From JAWKNZ01 sp041391425 (GTDB taxonomy: Bacteria > Bdellovibrionota_B > Oligoflexia > Oligoflexales > JAWKNZ01): a DNA stretch of 64,000 nucleotides. This document shows positions 35,067 to 44,949 of this stretch, piece after piece (within the stretch, counting starts at the first letter, position 1; every line of letters starts with the position of its first letter). The notes under the pieces were generated by a model, which saw only the letters and a program-made list of their open reading frames with translations, was not told where the DNA came from and made no database searches. The position numbers were made by a program, and so were the translations under genes. The stretch spans positions 177,269 through 241,268 of the forward strand of contig JAWKNZ010000008.1 in NCBI GenBank assembly GCA_041391425.1, in the 5' to 3' direction.

Positions 35067-37337
35067 ATGAAAAAATTTTTAATAATTTTTCTAAGTACAT
35101 TTTCGATAATTACGGTCATTTCAGCATACATCGTTATCAAAAGACAAGGAGTGGAAAGCTCTTATTGGAAACAATTTGATACCGCAAATATCAGCTTTGA
35201 TAAATTTGGTATTCCAACGATCTCAGCAACCGACTGGATCTCAGCAACAGAAGCACAAGGCTTTGTCTTAGCTGCAGAGCGCTTATGGCAAATGGACCTC
35301 ATGCGTCGAAAAGCCTACGGCCGCTTAGCAGAACTATTCGGCACTGCTGCATCTGAATACGATCAATCAAAACAGAAAGAAGATTGGATAGGAACCGCAG
35401 CTCTAGCTGCCGAGAAATTACCACCCATGCAAAAAAAGCACTGCCAAGCATATGCCAAAGGCGTCAATAAATTTATCGATCAATTTCCCAATCGCTGGGG
35501 AATAGAATACTTATTACTTAGAACACATCCAGAACCTTGGAGCTGCTCAGATACAATATCAATCCTGATGCTCATGTCGGAGCAACTCAGTTCAAAAGCC
35601 GGTTACGAACTAAAAGAATCCATCTGGCGCTCACACTTAAGCCCTTCTTGGCAAAAGTTTCTATTTCCTAGGGAACACCCTTGGAATAAACCATTATTTG
35701 GACAAGCCTCCGGAAAACCTTTACCTCTACCCAAAAAATCAGAATGGATCAATCAAGGGAACTTTAAAATCGAACAACATGCCAGCAATATAGTGGAAGA
35801 TACCGACGTAATTGGCAGCAATAGTTGGGCATGGAAAGACGATAATAAAATATTTCTCGCCAATGATCCACACTTAGGAGCCTCAGTTCCAGCTCTTTGG
35901 TATGCTCTACGCATAAAGATATCAAAAGCCAAATGGGTTGTCGGAGCCTCTCTACCCGGACTTCCTGGTATCACTCTTGGTATGAATCAGCACATAGCTT
36001 GGGCATTTACAAACAGCGGGGAAGACGTCGATGATTATTTGGAAGAAACCGTTAATACCAAAGGTCAATACTTGCGGATAGAAAATGGGGCGCAAGTGTG
36101 GCGCACTCCCATCGAAAAAGAAGTGATTATAAAAATAAGAAATACTAAAAGTAAAACAATTACAACTCTCTTTAGCGACATAGGACCTATCTTTAAAGAT
36201 AGCTCAACGGGGAAATGGTATTCAAGACGCTGGCTCGCTATCAAAGGCGATAAACTTAAGCTTCCAATTATAGAGCTAAATCAAGCTAGTAATTGGCAAG
36301 AGTTTAATACAGCAATAGACACTATGACCACTCCGTCCCAAAATGTGCTTTTTGTGAATCGAAAAGGCGATATCGGCTACCGCCTATCAGGAACAGAAAT
36401 AAAAAGAACAGAATCTGGCTTATTACCCAAAAGCGCAATTAATAATAATTGGACCTTTCCATCCCCATCACATCGATTGCGCAAGTTCTTCCCCGCACAA
36501 GAAAAGCAAAAGACGATTCTTGCAACAGCAAATCAAAGAATCTGGGTGGACACAACCGGACATCACTTTGCAGACGATGCTAGAGAAAAACGTATTATGG
36601 AGGTTTTAAATAGCAAATCAAATATAACAGCAAATGACATTCAAGACCTACACAACGATACTCATAGCCAATATCATAAAATTTTACTCAGTTGGATTTT
36701 ACAAAACAATACTTACAACAACAAAGTTAGCTCCTCTCGCCTTAGTAGATGGAAAAATTGGGATGGAGATGCAAAATCAGACAGCAAAACATTTACCGAA
36801 ATTCTTTGGATGGAAAATCATTTAGCCAACCTATTGATCGCACAAATACGGGAACAATTTCTACCACCAGAGCAAAAAGACACTCGTTATTGGTGCTTGC
36901 TGAGACGAGCTTGGATGCTACGCATCTTAAATTTAGATGATGGCATGCATATTTTCGGATTTGAAGACCAAGAGGTCGCAACATGGCTGGTTAAAAACTT
37001 ACTAACCACTCCCAATATCAGACCACACTACTTCACCAATCGTTGGCAAGCTCAACATCCATTTGTCGGTCGCATCCCTATAATCGGAGATCTATTTCGC
37101 GTAGGAGAGTATCCACAATACGGATTTCGCAACCTAGTCAAAGTTGAAAACCCTAAATACGGTGCCTCAATGAGGCTGCTATGGGATCTACAAAATCCAG
37201 AAAAAAGCACTTGGATATTTCCTGTCGGCCAGTCTGGTCATATCGGATCGAAGCATTATAAAGACTTCCAAGAAAGTTGGCATTTTGACAAGACTTTTCC
37301 AGTCTTTAGCGACTCAAAAAACTGGGATTTTCTTTAA
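35067..37337 (+). CDS. Penicillin acylase family (S45) N-terminal nucleophile hydrolase
   Basis: An exported amidase that splits itself into two chains. One N-terminal membrane or signal segment (about 3-24) precedes the A-chain (DKFGIPTISA, AERLWQMDLMRRKAYGRLAELFG). The self-cleavage site is DVIGSNSWAW, with G250 before the new N-terminal nucleophile S251. B-chain motifs follow: NDPHLGASVPALWYALRI and ITLGMNQHIAWAFTN. The 756-residue length fits. Members cleave amide-linked acyl groups, including penicillins and acyl-homoserine lactones; the substrate is unknown here. It stands next to the opp peptide importer, on the opposite strand. Confidence 0.92.
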   Translation: MKKFLIIFLSTFSIITVISAYIVIKRQGVESSYWKQFDTANISFDKFGIPTISATDWISATEAQGFVLAAERLWQMDLMRRKAYGRLAELFGTAASEYDQSKQKEDWIGTAALAAEKLPPMQKKHCQAYAKGVNKFIDQFPNRWGIEYLLLRTHPEPWSCSDTISILMLMSEQLSSKAGYELKESIWRSHLSPSWQKFLFPREHPWNKPLFGQASGKPLPLPKKSEWINQGNFKIEQHASNIVEDTDVIGSNSWAWKDDNKIFLANDPHLGASVPALWYALRIKISKAKWVVGASLPGLPGITLGMNQHIAWAFTNSGEDVDDYLEETVNTKGQYLRIENGAQVWRTPIEKEVIIKIRNTKSKTITTLFSDIGPIFKDSSTGKWYSRRWLAIKGDKLKLPIIELNQASNWQEFNTAIDTMTTPSQNVLFVNRKGDIGYRLSGTEIKRTESGLLPKSAINNNWTFPSPSHRLRKFFPAQEKQKTILATANQRIWVDTTGHHFADDAREKRIMEVLNSKSNITANDIQDLHNDTHSQYHKILLSWILQNNTYNNKVSSSRLSRWKNWDGDAKSDSKTFTEILWMENHLANLLIAQIREQFLPPEQKDTRYWCLLRRAWMLRILNLDDGMHIFGFEDQEVATWLVKNLLTTPNIRPHYFTNRWQAQHPFVGRIPIIGDLFRVGEYPQYGFRNLVKVENPKYGASMRLLWDLQNPEKSTWIFPVGQSGHIGSKHYKDFQESWHFDKTFPVFSDSKNWDFL

Positions 37338-37459
37338 GCTTAATCTTAAATTTGAGAATTCAGCATTGACCTCCGATAGATAATGTATTGAGGAAGAGTA
37401 GCTAATGAAGATTAGCAACACACCTCAAACCCATTCAAATCTGAGGTCATTTAAGATAG

Positions 37460-38662
37460 ATGAAAAACAAGATCTCTTTAATAATCTTAACTTTCGCATT
37501 AAGTTGTGGTTCAAAGTCCAATTTAATAGGGTTAACTGTGCCCCAAAAACAGCAACTTTCATTCGACAATATATTAGCTAGAGGACAAGCACTATACGAT
37601 AAAGGAGATATGGAACAAGCGCTTATATACGCCAGCAAAGCATATCAAATAGACCCTACATCTGAGAAAGCTGCCTTACTACTTGGCTATGCAAATCTAG
37701 GCAACGCTGGCATCCAACCCTTCGATTTAATATTAAAAATGATATCATCCGGTGAAAAAGATAGTAATAGCGAAGAAGAAGCCAATCTTGCAGAAGATGA
37801 TTCAAACCCCCTTAACAAACTCAAAGACGTTATCGGCATAACTGAAGAAGAATTGTCACTTCTAGGAACGATTGATGATACATTCCCTGAGTACCCCGTC
37901 ATTATCCCAATATGCGCAGACGAAGCCCGTTACCTAATAGAAAAGCTTAGTTATCTAAATCAGGCAATCCTTGTCATCTGTCCTCTAGTCGATCCCACAA
38001 TCCGCCTGGCTGCGGACAATAGACATAATTGCTCAGATCGGCAGAATCCAACATTAAAAAACTCAGCAAAAGCGCACCTACTTTGGGCTATGTCTCACAT
38101 TGCAGAAGCACTAGCTTTCTACTCTGTCTTAACAGTCAGCACAGACAGCTCATCTTCTAAAACAAATTTAGAAATGCGTTTTGAAGCGCTAAAAAGTAGC
38201 GCCATAGAATCACCTGCAGAATTAACAAATTTTCTCTCACAATTAGACGGCCTTGAGCAAATTATACTGAAAACAATGCCGTTAGGGACCGAATGTTCAC
38301 CGCAATACCCGCAGACTCAATTTGCCGCTCTAGTAAATGACCTAGTTTCAGCAAGTTCTGGATTTAATAAAATGGCGGGGACGCCAAAATCAATTACCAG
38401 CGCATTGGAAAAGGCGACAGCTAAAATTCAAATAATAAAGTCAAGTTCAAACGACACCGCCGCGGCTTTTCAGGAGCGTAATGCTGCATTCAAAAGTGAT
38501 TTAACCAAAAAATTAAGCACAAGCTTAAGCGAAAAAATTAACCAACTCGGCTCACAAGGACAGACACTTAGTCAAGAACAAAGCGCTCAGGTATGTTCTA
38601 GCTACCAAACAATTAGTGGTGAAACAACGCCATCAGAAAATACGCCATCAATTTGTAAATAA
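37460..38662 (+). CDS. TPR-like lipoprotein
   Basis: A 400-residue lipoprotein with signal SLIILTFALSC (acceptor Cys at 16). Residues 38-80 form a TPR-like hairpin (LARGQALYDKGDMEQALIYASKAYQIDP), then acidic linkers and long helical stretches with alternating Lys/Glu and Ala. Cysteines occur in pairs in the second half. No family is recognised. It lies 122 bases after the acylase gene on the same strand; a shared role is possible only. Confidence 0.75.
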   Translation: MKNKISLIILTFALSCGSKSNLIGLTVPQKQQLSFDNILARGQALYDKGDMEQALIYASKAYQIDPTSEKAALLLGYANLGNAGIQPFDLILKMISSGEKDSNSEEEANLAEDDSNPLNKLKDVIGITEEELSLLGTIDDTFPEYPVIIPICADEARYLIEKLSYLNQAILVICPLVDPTIRLAADNRHNCSDRQNPTLKNSAKAHLLWAMSHIAEALAFYSVLTVSTDSSSSKTNLEMRFEALKSSAIESPAELTNFLSQLDGLEQIILKTMPLGTECSPQYPQTQFAALVNDLVSASSGFNKMAGTPKSITSALEKATAKIQIIKSSSNDTAAAFQERNAAFKSDLTKKLSTSLSEKINQLGSQGQTLSQEQSAQVCSSYQTISGETTPSENTPSICK

Positions 38663-38679
38663 CAAACAAAACAGTATAA

Positions 38680-39039
38680 CTAAATTTTGGGGCCGTTTTT
38701 GGATGGATTATTATTATCGTCTACAAAAATCAAACTTGGTTTGTGAAGATCAGCCTCACAGGCATCAAAGTTAGCATAACAGGCAATAATGACCTTATCG
38801 CCTTTAGCAACATGTCGAGCAGCAGCACCGTTTAAACAAACCTCTCCAGACTTTCCAAAAATCACATAGGTGGAAAAACGCGCACCATTGTTACAATTGT
38901 AAATATGAACTTTCTCAAACTCTCTAAGGTGCGCTAAATCACATAGGCGAGGGTCTATGGATATCGATCCTTCATAAGCTAGATCAGCATCTGTGACCGT
39001 GGCGCGGTGAATTTTTGATTTAAGCAATGTGATCATCAT
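38680..39039 (-). CDS. panD: Aspartate 1-decarboxylase
   Basis: Makes beta-alanine from aspartate for pantothenate and CoA. The proenzyme cleaves itself between Gly24 and Ser25 (YEGSISID) to form a pyruvoyl group; with the start at 39039 these numbers match E. coli PanD. Other landmarks: SKIHRATVTDADL, NGARFSTYVI and GEVCLNGAAARHV. Length 119 residues. It converges with the lipoprotein gene. Confidence 0.95.
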   Translation of the reverse strand: MMITLLKSKIHRATVTDADLAYEGSISIDPRLCDLAHLREFEKVHIYNCNNGARFSTYVIFGKSGEVCLNGAAARHVAKGDKVIIACYANFDACEADLHKPSLIFVDDNNNPSKNGPKI

Positions 39040-39813
39040 AATATCAATCTCTATCTAGTAACTATCCTACGTACATGTTCATGACATTAGCTCGGCGCTA
39101 TAGTTAGACAAAAGCAGCGGGAGCTAAATACCAAATTTCATATACTGCCGTCAAAACATTCAATCTATATTTTATTTAACATGCTGAAAATATTGAAAAT
39201 AATAATTCATTCTAGCTATAACTATGCACTATGACCAGCTTAAACCCCACATTTCATTCTTATATTAACAATGCTACATCTATATTTTCAATTTTTAAGC
39301 CATACGGATGTGAAACTTTTGTAAAAGAATTGTAAAAGTAGATTAGGGCGCGTTGACGTTTCATTTTCGTAGCGAGAGACAAATACTTGAAAGTCGCAGC
39401 TAGGAAGGGTTTCAAAAATTACCGGAGGTGTACTAGATGTACATTGAGGATAATTTTTTGAAACCCTGACAACGTTGTGACTCAAGGTTTGGCTCGTAGT
39501 AGGAATGAAACGTCAACACGCCCTAGTCATCAATAAAAGACAACCACGACACCCCATCAAGCTTAGTCAGTAACTCGCACTCATTCTTCTTTTTCATTAC
39601 CAAAATGCAAATCTAACACAAAATAATTTAGCAGAAAATGCCTAAAAGAAGTCAACAATCCACTCCATTGATTTTAAATTCATCCGTGGTAACTTTTTGT
39701 CATATATTTAAGGGATATACATTAAAATTAATTCTCTTGGTTGAAATATAATAATGATGCTATTTTTTACTCTAAGACTTGTTAAGTGGGTAAATGATTA
39801 TGGAGACTAAAGC
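39040..39813. other. Long intergenic region with hairpin element 3
   Basis: 774 bases between panD and the ABC operon. The main content is hairpin element 3 (39344-39525). The rest is AT-rich; a GTACATGTTCATGA stretch near 39071 resembles the element core but has no matching arms. No gene was supported. Confidence 0.5.
39344..39525. repeat. Intergenic long-hairpin element 3 (nested inverted repeats)
   Basis: The best preserved of three related elements. Outer arms of 22 bases (39344-39365 and 39504-39525; GCGTTGACGTTTCATT and its complement) match at 21 positions with one G-T. Inner arms GGGTTTCAAAAATTA (39407-39421) and TAATTTTTTGAAACCC (39451-39466) enclose the core GTGTACTAGATGTACATTGA. 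The RNA or DNA would form a 182-base nested hairpin. Confidence 0.7.
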
Positions 39814-40753
39814 ATGATCGAAGTAAAAGGTGTCAGTAAAAGGTTCGGTGAAATCTTGCACTCGACAATATCTCTTTAACCGTCGAAAAAGGACAAATAG
39901 TAGGCTTTCTTGGCGCTAACGGCGCAGGAAAAACAACAACAATGGATATTATCTGTGGCTGCTCCGGGCCTGACTCCGGTACCGTTGAGATTTGCGGACA
40001 CGACATAGTTAAAGAGCCTTTAATAGCCAAACAAAAATTAGGTTACCTTCCAGACATCCCCCTCTTTACCCCGAGATGAAAGTAGAAGAAGCTATAACGT
40101 TTACAGCAAAACTACGAAAAGTTCCTTCTGATAAGCAAAAAGAAGCAGTGAACAAAGCAATAAATGCATTATCATTAGAATCTGTCAGAAATCGCTTAGT
40201 CGGAAATTTATCTAAAGGCTTTCGGCAACGGGTAGCTTTTGCAAAAGCCATCGTTCACGATCCAGAAGTACTAATCTTAGATGAGCCAACAGAAGGGCTA
40301 GACCCAAACCAAATAGCACAAATGAGAGAGCTAATCCGCAGCTTAAAAGGTGATCATACCATTATGCTCAGCTCGCATATCCTCTCTGAAGTAGCAAATA
40401 CATGCGATATTATTATGATCATCCACAAAGGAAAAATTGTACAAAAAGGCACATATGAAGAGTTGATTAAAAGTGCAGACTCTGGGCAACTATACCACCT
40501 AAAAGTTGGACGTAAACCTAAAGATCTAGTAGGCGCACTATCATCAATCGCTGGAGTTCTACACCCAAATATAATTGCCGAGGAAGAAAATTTATTAGAA
40601 TTTCGTATCGATGGCGCAAGCGCTGATCCAACTCTAGACGCAGTAGCAAAAGCAGTTATTGATGGCGGTTACGGAATAAGAGAGCTAACAGTAAAAACAA
40701 AGTCGTTAGAGGAAGTCTTTTTCAAATCACACACTAAAAAATCAAAAATATAG
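39814..40753 (+). pseudogene. Gld-type ABC transporter ATP-binding protein, two frameshifts
   Basis: ATPase of an ABC-2 exporter related to gliding proteins (GldA-like). From the ATG at 39814 it reads MIEVKGVSKRFGEI; one base missing near 39855 and one C missing in the C run at 40058-40062 break the frame. Repair gives ALDNISLTVEKG, Walker A GANGAGKTTTMD, YLPDIPPLYPEMKVEEA, signature LSKGFRQRVAFAKAI and Walker B VLILDEPTEGLDP. The C-terminal part is intact. The next three genes form its operon and show no breaks. Confidence 0.88.
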
Positions 40754-40786
40754 TAATATATGCAATTACAAAAGGAGTATTAACAG

Positions 40787-41551
40787 ATGGGTGCGATTCT
40801 TACCATTGCAAAACGTGACTTCAAGTCAGCATTTGCATCGCCTAAGGCAGCGGCAATCTTCTTTTTCTTTCTCATGACGATGGGGCTATTCTTTTATAAC
40901 TTTGTTGCTAGTCTACTAGAAGCGCAAGCTAGAGCTCCAATGATGGGCGGGCAAGCGCCAAACTTGGAAGAACTTATAAGAGCCCTTTTCTATAACCTTC
41001 ACTTTACACTAATATTAATCATTCCAGCCATCACTATGGCGACATTTGCCGAAGAGAAAAAAAATCAGTCATTTAGAATCCTACAAACAGCCCCAATTAC
41101 AGCATTACAAATAGTTCTAGGAAAATTTTTAGCAATTGCAGGCATAATGGCTGTCGTACTTGTAGCATCTAGTATTTACCCTCTATTCCTAGTTAAGTAT
41201 GGCAATCCTGATTCAGGTGTTATCTATACTTCCTACCTTGGCATTTTCTTACTAATTTGTGGACAACTGGCCTTTGGTTTGTGGGTGTCTTCCATGACCA
41301 AAAATCAAATCATGGCTTTTATCTTTACTATGTTTGGCCTCTTTATGCTTATGGTCTTAAACTGGCTTGCGCCAAATCTTACTGGAAATGATTTTTTTGA
41401 ATCAATGCTCAAATACATCGCATCGACAGAACACCTAGATGTATTTTTCAAAGGCCTCATCACAATCGCCGATATAGCTTATTTCGTATTATTCGCAGGA
41501 ATTTTCTTATTTTTCACTAACATCGTCATTGACTCTCAACGCTGGAGGTAA
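40787..41551 (+). CDS. ABC-2 type permease (GldF-like)
   Basis: A 254-residue inner-membrane permease with six hydrophobic segments, starting MGAILTIAKRDFKSAFASPK. The segment FAEEKKNQSFRILQTAPITALQIVLGKFLA matches the coupling region of ABC-2 permeases. AAGGAG lies nine bases before the ATG. It partners with the upstream ATPase and the downstream auxiliary protein. Confidence 0.9.
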   Translation: MGAILTIAKRDFKSAFASPKAAAIFFFFLMTMGLFFYNFVASLLEAQARAPMMGGQAPNLEELIRALFYNLHFTLILIIPAITMATFAEEKKNQSFRILQTAPITALQIVLGKFLAIAGIMAVVLVASSIYPLFLVKYGNPDSGVIYTSYLGIFLLICGQLAFGLWVSSMTKNQIMAFIFTMFGLFMLMVLNWLAPNLTGNDFFESMLKYIASTEHLDVFFKGLITIADIAYFVLFAGIFLFFTNIVIDSQRWR

Positions 41552-41555
41552 AAGC

Positions 41556-43241
41556 ATGAGACCAGCTCTATGTATTTTGCCCTGTCTGTCTTTTTTTATT
41601 GGGATGATTGGAACCACAATATCATCTAATTTTCCAGAGCTAAGCATTGTATCAAAAATCTCTTGGTCCATCGCTTTAGGTCTTATAGCTCTGTGGTTGA
41701 CTTTAGATTTCAATAACCTAAAAAGATTTTTTTCCAGAAGTGGAACAAAATTCGGTGCCGGATCTGGGTTAGTTCTCATTCTAGGTTTATTAATTGCAGT
41801 CGGATTAGGCTTCCTTTCTAACCGTCCAAGGTTTAACAAAAGTTTTGACCTCACACGAGCCGGAAGTAATACTCTTTCAAATCAATCTGTTAAGATAATA
41901 GAAAACATGGGTAAAAAAAGCACTCCAGTTGATATGACAGCTTTTTTCCAAGATGAAATTGTAAAAGATCAATTCAGATCATTGATAAAAATGTACGAAG
42001 CAGAAGGTATGAAATTTAATGTCGAATACATTTCTACTTTAGAAGATCCTACCCGTGCAGTTGCTGAAAAGCTAACATCTGGCAATACAGTAATTTTCAG
42101 ATTAGGAGAACAAGAGTCAAGGATTTCAACATTTAACGAAGAAAAGATAACCAATGCATTAGTTAAGCTTTTAAAACCAACTAATAAAAAGGTCTATTTT
42201 GTTACAGGACATGGAGAGGGCAAACTGCGTGGCGAAGATCCTGACGGCTACGGAATAATAGTTCAGCAACTAGAAAATGATCGCTATACAGTCGAAGAAC
42301 TTTCACTTACTGAAAAAGTTGGCGTTCCTGACGACGCAGATCTAGTCATCATTGCAGGACCTAAATATGATATATCCCAGCAAGAAGCGACTCTTTTAGA
42401 GAGTTATCTCAAAACAGGAGGTGCTCTTATGGCTCTAATCGATGCCGTAAGGCCTATTAAAAATTTAAATGCACTAATGAAAAAATTTGGCATATCCTTT
42501 AATTCAGATTTATTGATTCTAAGCGAAAATGACCCTCGCGCGGCTTTATTTGGCAGGCATTTTACCTTAGTGACCGATTTCGATAGTTACAGCCCAGTAA
42601 CCAAAGAATTTGCCAAGAACAATACAATTCAACTATTAATTCCATTCACACGTTCTTTAGAAACCATCGAAAAAAATGAATACTCCATGAAGGTTTCAAT
42701 AGCTGCTAGTTCTGCTAGCTTTATGGAACGCGTAAGCCAAGTGACTGAAGAAAAAGATTTGGAGAATATATCTCCTGATCGAATTAGCTCTGGTTCTTTT
42801 CCTGTTCTAGCAGTTGCCAATGGACAAACTCCCAACCCTAAACTAGCCAGCGGAAAAACACCTTCAAACACTTCCAACACTAATGATTCGCTTCATGAAC
42901 ACCAACCAAAAGAAAACGAGGTAAAATCCGACACAACGTCTGGCGAGGGAATGGCACCATCAAAAAAAGAAATTAGATTGGTTGCCCTTGGGTCATCTCA
43001 ATTCGCCAGCAATCAAGGCACCCAAATCACAGCTTCAAATAGGGATCTATTCCTAAACATCTCAAGTTATCTACTTCAAGACGAAGACTTTATTTCTATC
43101 CGGCCAAAAGACATAACAAAATCGACTCTTTCACTCACGAGCGGTATGAGCCAGCTTACTTTAAGTTTTATATCCTTAATTTACCCTTTCTTCTTCTTAG
43201 GGTTCGGGGTTTATTATTGGCTTAGAAGGAGAAATGCGTAA
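41556..43241 (+). CDS. GldG-like ABC transporter auxiliary protein
   Basis: A 561-residue protein with membrane segments at both ends and a large exported domain, matching the ABC_transp_aux/GldG family: RFNKSFDLTRAGSNTLSNQS near the start, VYFVTGHGEGKL, LVIIAGPKYDISQQEATLLESYL, then a final membrane helix near 540-555. A Ser/Pro/Asn-rich linker (PKLASGKTPSNTSNTND) interrupts the C-terminal part. The start at 41556 is used because GGAGG lies seven bases before it; it begins five bases after the permease gene stop. Confidence 0.88.
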   Translation: MRPALCILPCLSFFIGMIGTTISSNFPELSIVSKISWSIALGLIALWLTLDFNNLKRFFSRSGTKFGAGSGLVLILGLLIAVGLGFLSNRPRFNKSFDLTRAGSNTLSNQSVKIIENMGKKSTPVDMTAFFQDEIVKDQFRSLIKMYEAEGMKFNVEYISTLEDPTRAVAEKLTSGNTVIFRLGEQESRISTFNEEKITNALVKLLKPTNKKVYFVTGHGEGKLRGEDPDGYGIIVQQLENDRYTVEELSLTEKVGVPDDADLVIIAGPKYDISQQEATLLESYLKTGGALMALIDAVRPIKNLNALMKKFGISFNSDLLILSENDPRAALFGRHFTLVTDFDSYSPVTKEFAKNNTIQLLIPFTRSLETIEKNEYSMKVSIAASSASFMERVSQVTEEKDLENISPDRISSGSFPVLAVANGQTPNPKLASGKTPSNTSNTNDSLHEHQPKENEVKSDTTSGEGMAPSKKEIRLVALGSSQFASNQGTQITASNRDLFLNISSYLLQDEDFISIRPKDITKSTLSLTSGMSQLTLSFISLIYPFFFLGFGVYYWLRRRNA

Positions 43242-44659
43242 TGAAAAGCAAAACAATTATTTTTCTGGTCATTACTATAGGCATCCTTTCTGGAGTTGCT
43301 TATTGGGATGAACAAAAAACCGATCAAGAAAAAGAGGTCGAGAAAACTAAAAACCTTCTAGTCAAAGCCCAAAAGGAAGAGATATATGAAATAGCAATTA
43401 CTGATTCAACGAACGACACCAGTAACAATTATACAATTGAAAAAAGGGAGGGGGCTTGGACAATCAGTAAACCCATAACAGCTCCAGCAGATCAAAGTGT
43501 CGTCAATAATTTTATTAACTCAGTTCTCGAATACAAATACCACCAAAAGGTATCAAGCGAAAAAAAAGAATGGGACAAATTTGGTGTTAATGACAAGGCC
43601 AAATCAATATCAATCAAACAAAAAGGCCCTGATGACAGCAATTCAGAAGTCATTCTTTATGTTGGTAACAATGCTCCAATTGGCTACAGTACTTATAGCA
43701 GAACAAATGCCAGTGACGACACTTATGTTGGAAGCCAGTACCTACAAACTCTAACGAGTAAGAAGCTAAACGAATTTCGCGATAAGACAATCATCAAAAT
43801 AAATGAAGCAGATCTCACATCTTTGGCCTACCACATGCGCTTGCAAAAGCCCATATTATTCACACGTGATGATAAGGGTTATCATATGAACGGAAGTGAA
43901 AATTTTAAAGTTGATCAGATTGAAGTTTCCTCTTTGGTAGGTGCTATTAACAGCGCAAAAGCTACAACTTTTGCAGATCCACCCATTAATTCCGATCTGT
44001 TAAAAAGTTTAACAGAACAAAACGCTGCCTATAAAATTTCTTGGCAAATAAAAGATGGATCAACTCAACTACTTCTAATAGGCCGCTTCGAAAAAAACTT
44101 ATGGGCCACTCTAGACCCGGCTAAAGTAGCTTACAAACTACCTGATAATTTCGAAGAAAAAATTCGCAAAGTTATAGACGATTTTCGCGACCATAGGATT
44201 TTTTCATTCGATTCAGAACAGCTTCTTGAGGTTACTCTCAATGGAAAGCATTTTAAAAAGAAGGAAAACCAATGGTATCCAGAAGCGACACAAAACACAG
44301 AGCCTAAGGATTCAGATAAAGCCTCTAAAACAGAACCTGCAGAATATATAAAATCTCTTGTTGTTGACCTTGAATTTGTCAAAACATCAGAATTTATAGC
44401 AACAGATTCGATGCAATATAAAGATTTGCTACAAAAAGCTCCAGAACATCGCATAACGTTAAAATTTTCTGAAAACCAAGTAGCACCAATTACCATAGAC
44501 CTTTGGAATAGCAAGGAAGATGGCAAGTATCTAACACGCACCTCATCAAATAGCGACTATTTGTTTTTAATCCCCAAAGAAACCATAGATTCAAACTTAA
44601 AAGAAAGAGACGAAAGTAGCCAAAATGCCTCGATAAAAGACAAGAAAACACAAGGATAA
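43241..44659 (+). CDS. DUF4340 domain protein of the Gld-type operon
   Basis: A 472-residue protein with an N-terminal membrane anchor (IIFLVITIGILSGVAYW) and an exported domain with repeated DUF4340-like blocks: ITDSTNDTSNNYTIEKREGAWTI, GAWTISKPITAPADQS, then LEVTLNGKHFKKKENQWYP. Such proteins sit directly after GldG-like genes in many bacteria; their role is undefined. The start overlaps the previous stop as TAATG. A Lys- and Ser-rich tail ends the protein. Confidence 0.85.
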   Translation: MKSKTIIFLVITIGILSGVAYWDEQKTDQEKEVEKTKNLLVKAQKEEIYEIAITDSTNDTSNNYTIEKREGAWTISKPITAPADQSVVNNFINSVLEYKYHQKVSSEKKEWDKFGVNDKAKSISIKQKGPDDSNSEVILYVGNNAPIGYSTYSRTNASDDTYVGSQYLQTLTSKKLNEFRDKTIIKINEADLTSLAYHMRLQKPILFTRDDKGYHMNGSENFKVDQIEVSSLVGAINSAKATTFADPPINSDLLKSLTEQNAAYKISWQIKDGSTQLLLIGRFEKNLWATLDPAKVAYKLPDNFEEKIRKVIDDFRDHRIFSFDSEQLLEVTLNGKHFKKKENQWYPEATQNTEPKDSDKASKTEPAEYIKSLVVDLEFVKTSEFIATDSMQYKDLLQKAPEHRITLKFSENQVAPITIDLWNSKEDGKYLTRTSSNSDYLFLIPKETIDSNLKERDESSQNASIKDKKTQG

Positions 44660-44666
44660 AAATTTT

Positions 44667-44708
44667 GATCCTGTTTTATTTGAGTAAACCTTTAAGTAAA
44701 ACAGGATC
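44667..44708 (+). terminator. Hairpin at the end of the Gld-type operon
   Basis: GATCCTGTTTTA (44667-44678) pairs perfectly with TAAAACAGGATC (44697-44708) over 12 bases. No clean T run follows on the plus strand, so it may be a terminator or an RNA-stabilising hairpin. The space from here to 44949 holds no supported gene. Confidence 0.5.
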
Positions 44709-44949
44709 AGTTCATGACCATCCTAAGCTTACCAAAGACATAATTATCGATATCAACATATCTTATTTAAAAAAACAAAATAATCATATACCGATAATAA
44801 TAATATCTACTTATGGCTCCTATAATAAATTTTTTAAATGCTATTTAAAAATCTTAAGAGGGGGAAAATAAAAGATTTTTTTAAGTAAACATATTTTTTA
44901 CCGAAGGTAATGAAAAATGTTATCACGATAAAAACCAGGAATCTCCATA

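Noticed and set aside
39060..39080. Fourth copy of the hairpin-element core (GTACATGTTCATGA)
   Set aside because: The core-like sequence lacks inverted arms on either side, so it is probably chance.
44665..44871. 68-codon plus-strand frame starting TTG
   Set aside because: It starts inside the hairpin after the DUF4340 gene and has AT-driven composition (many Ile, Asn and Lys) with no ribosome site.
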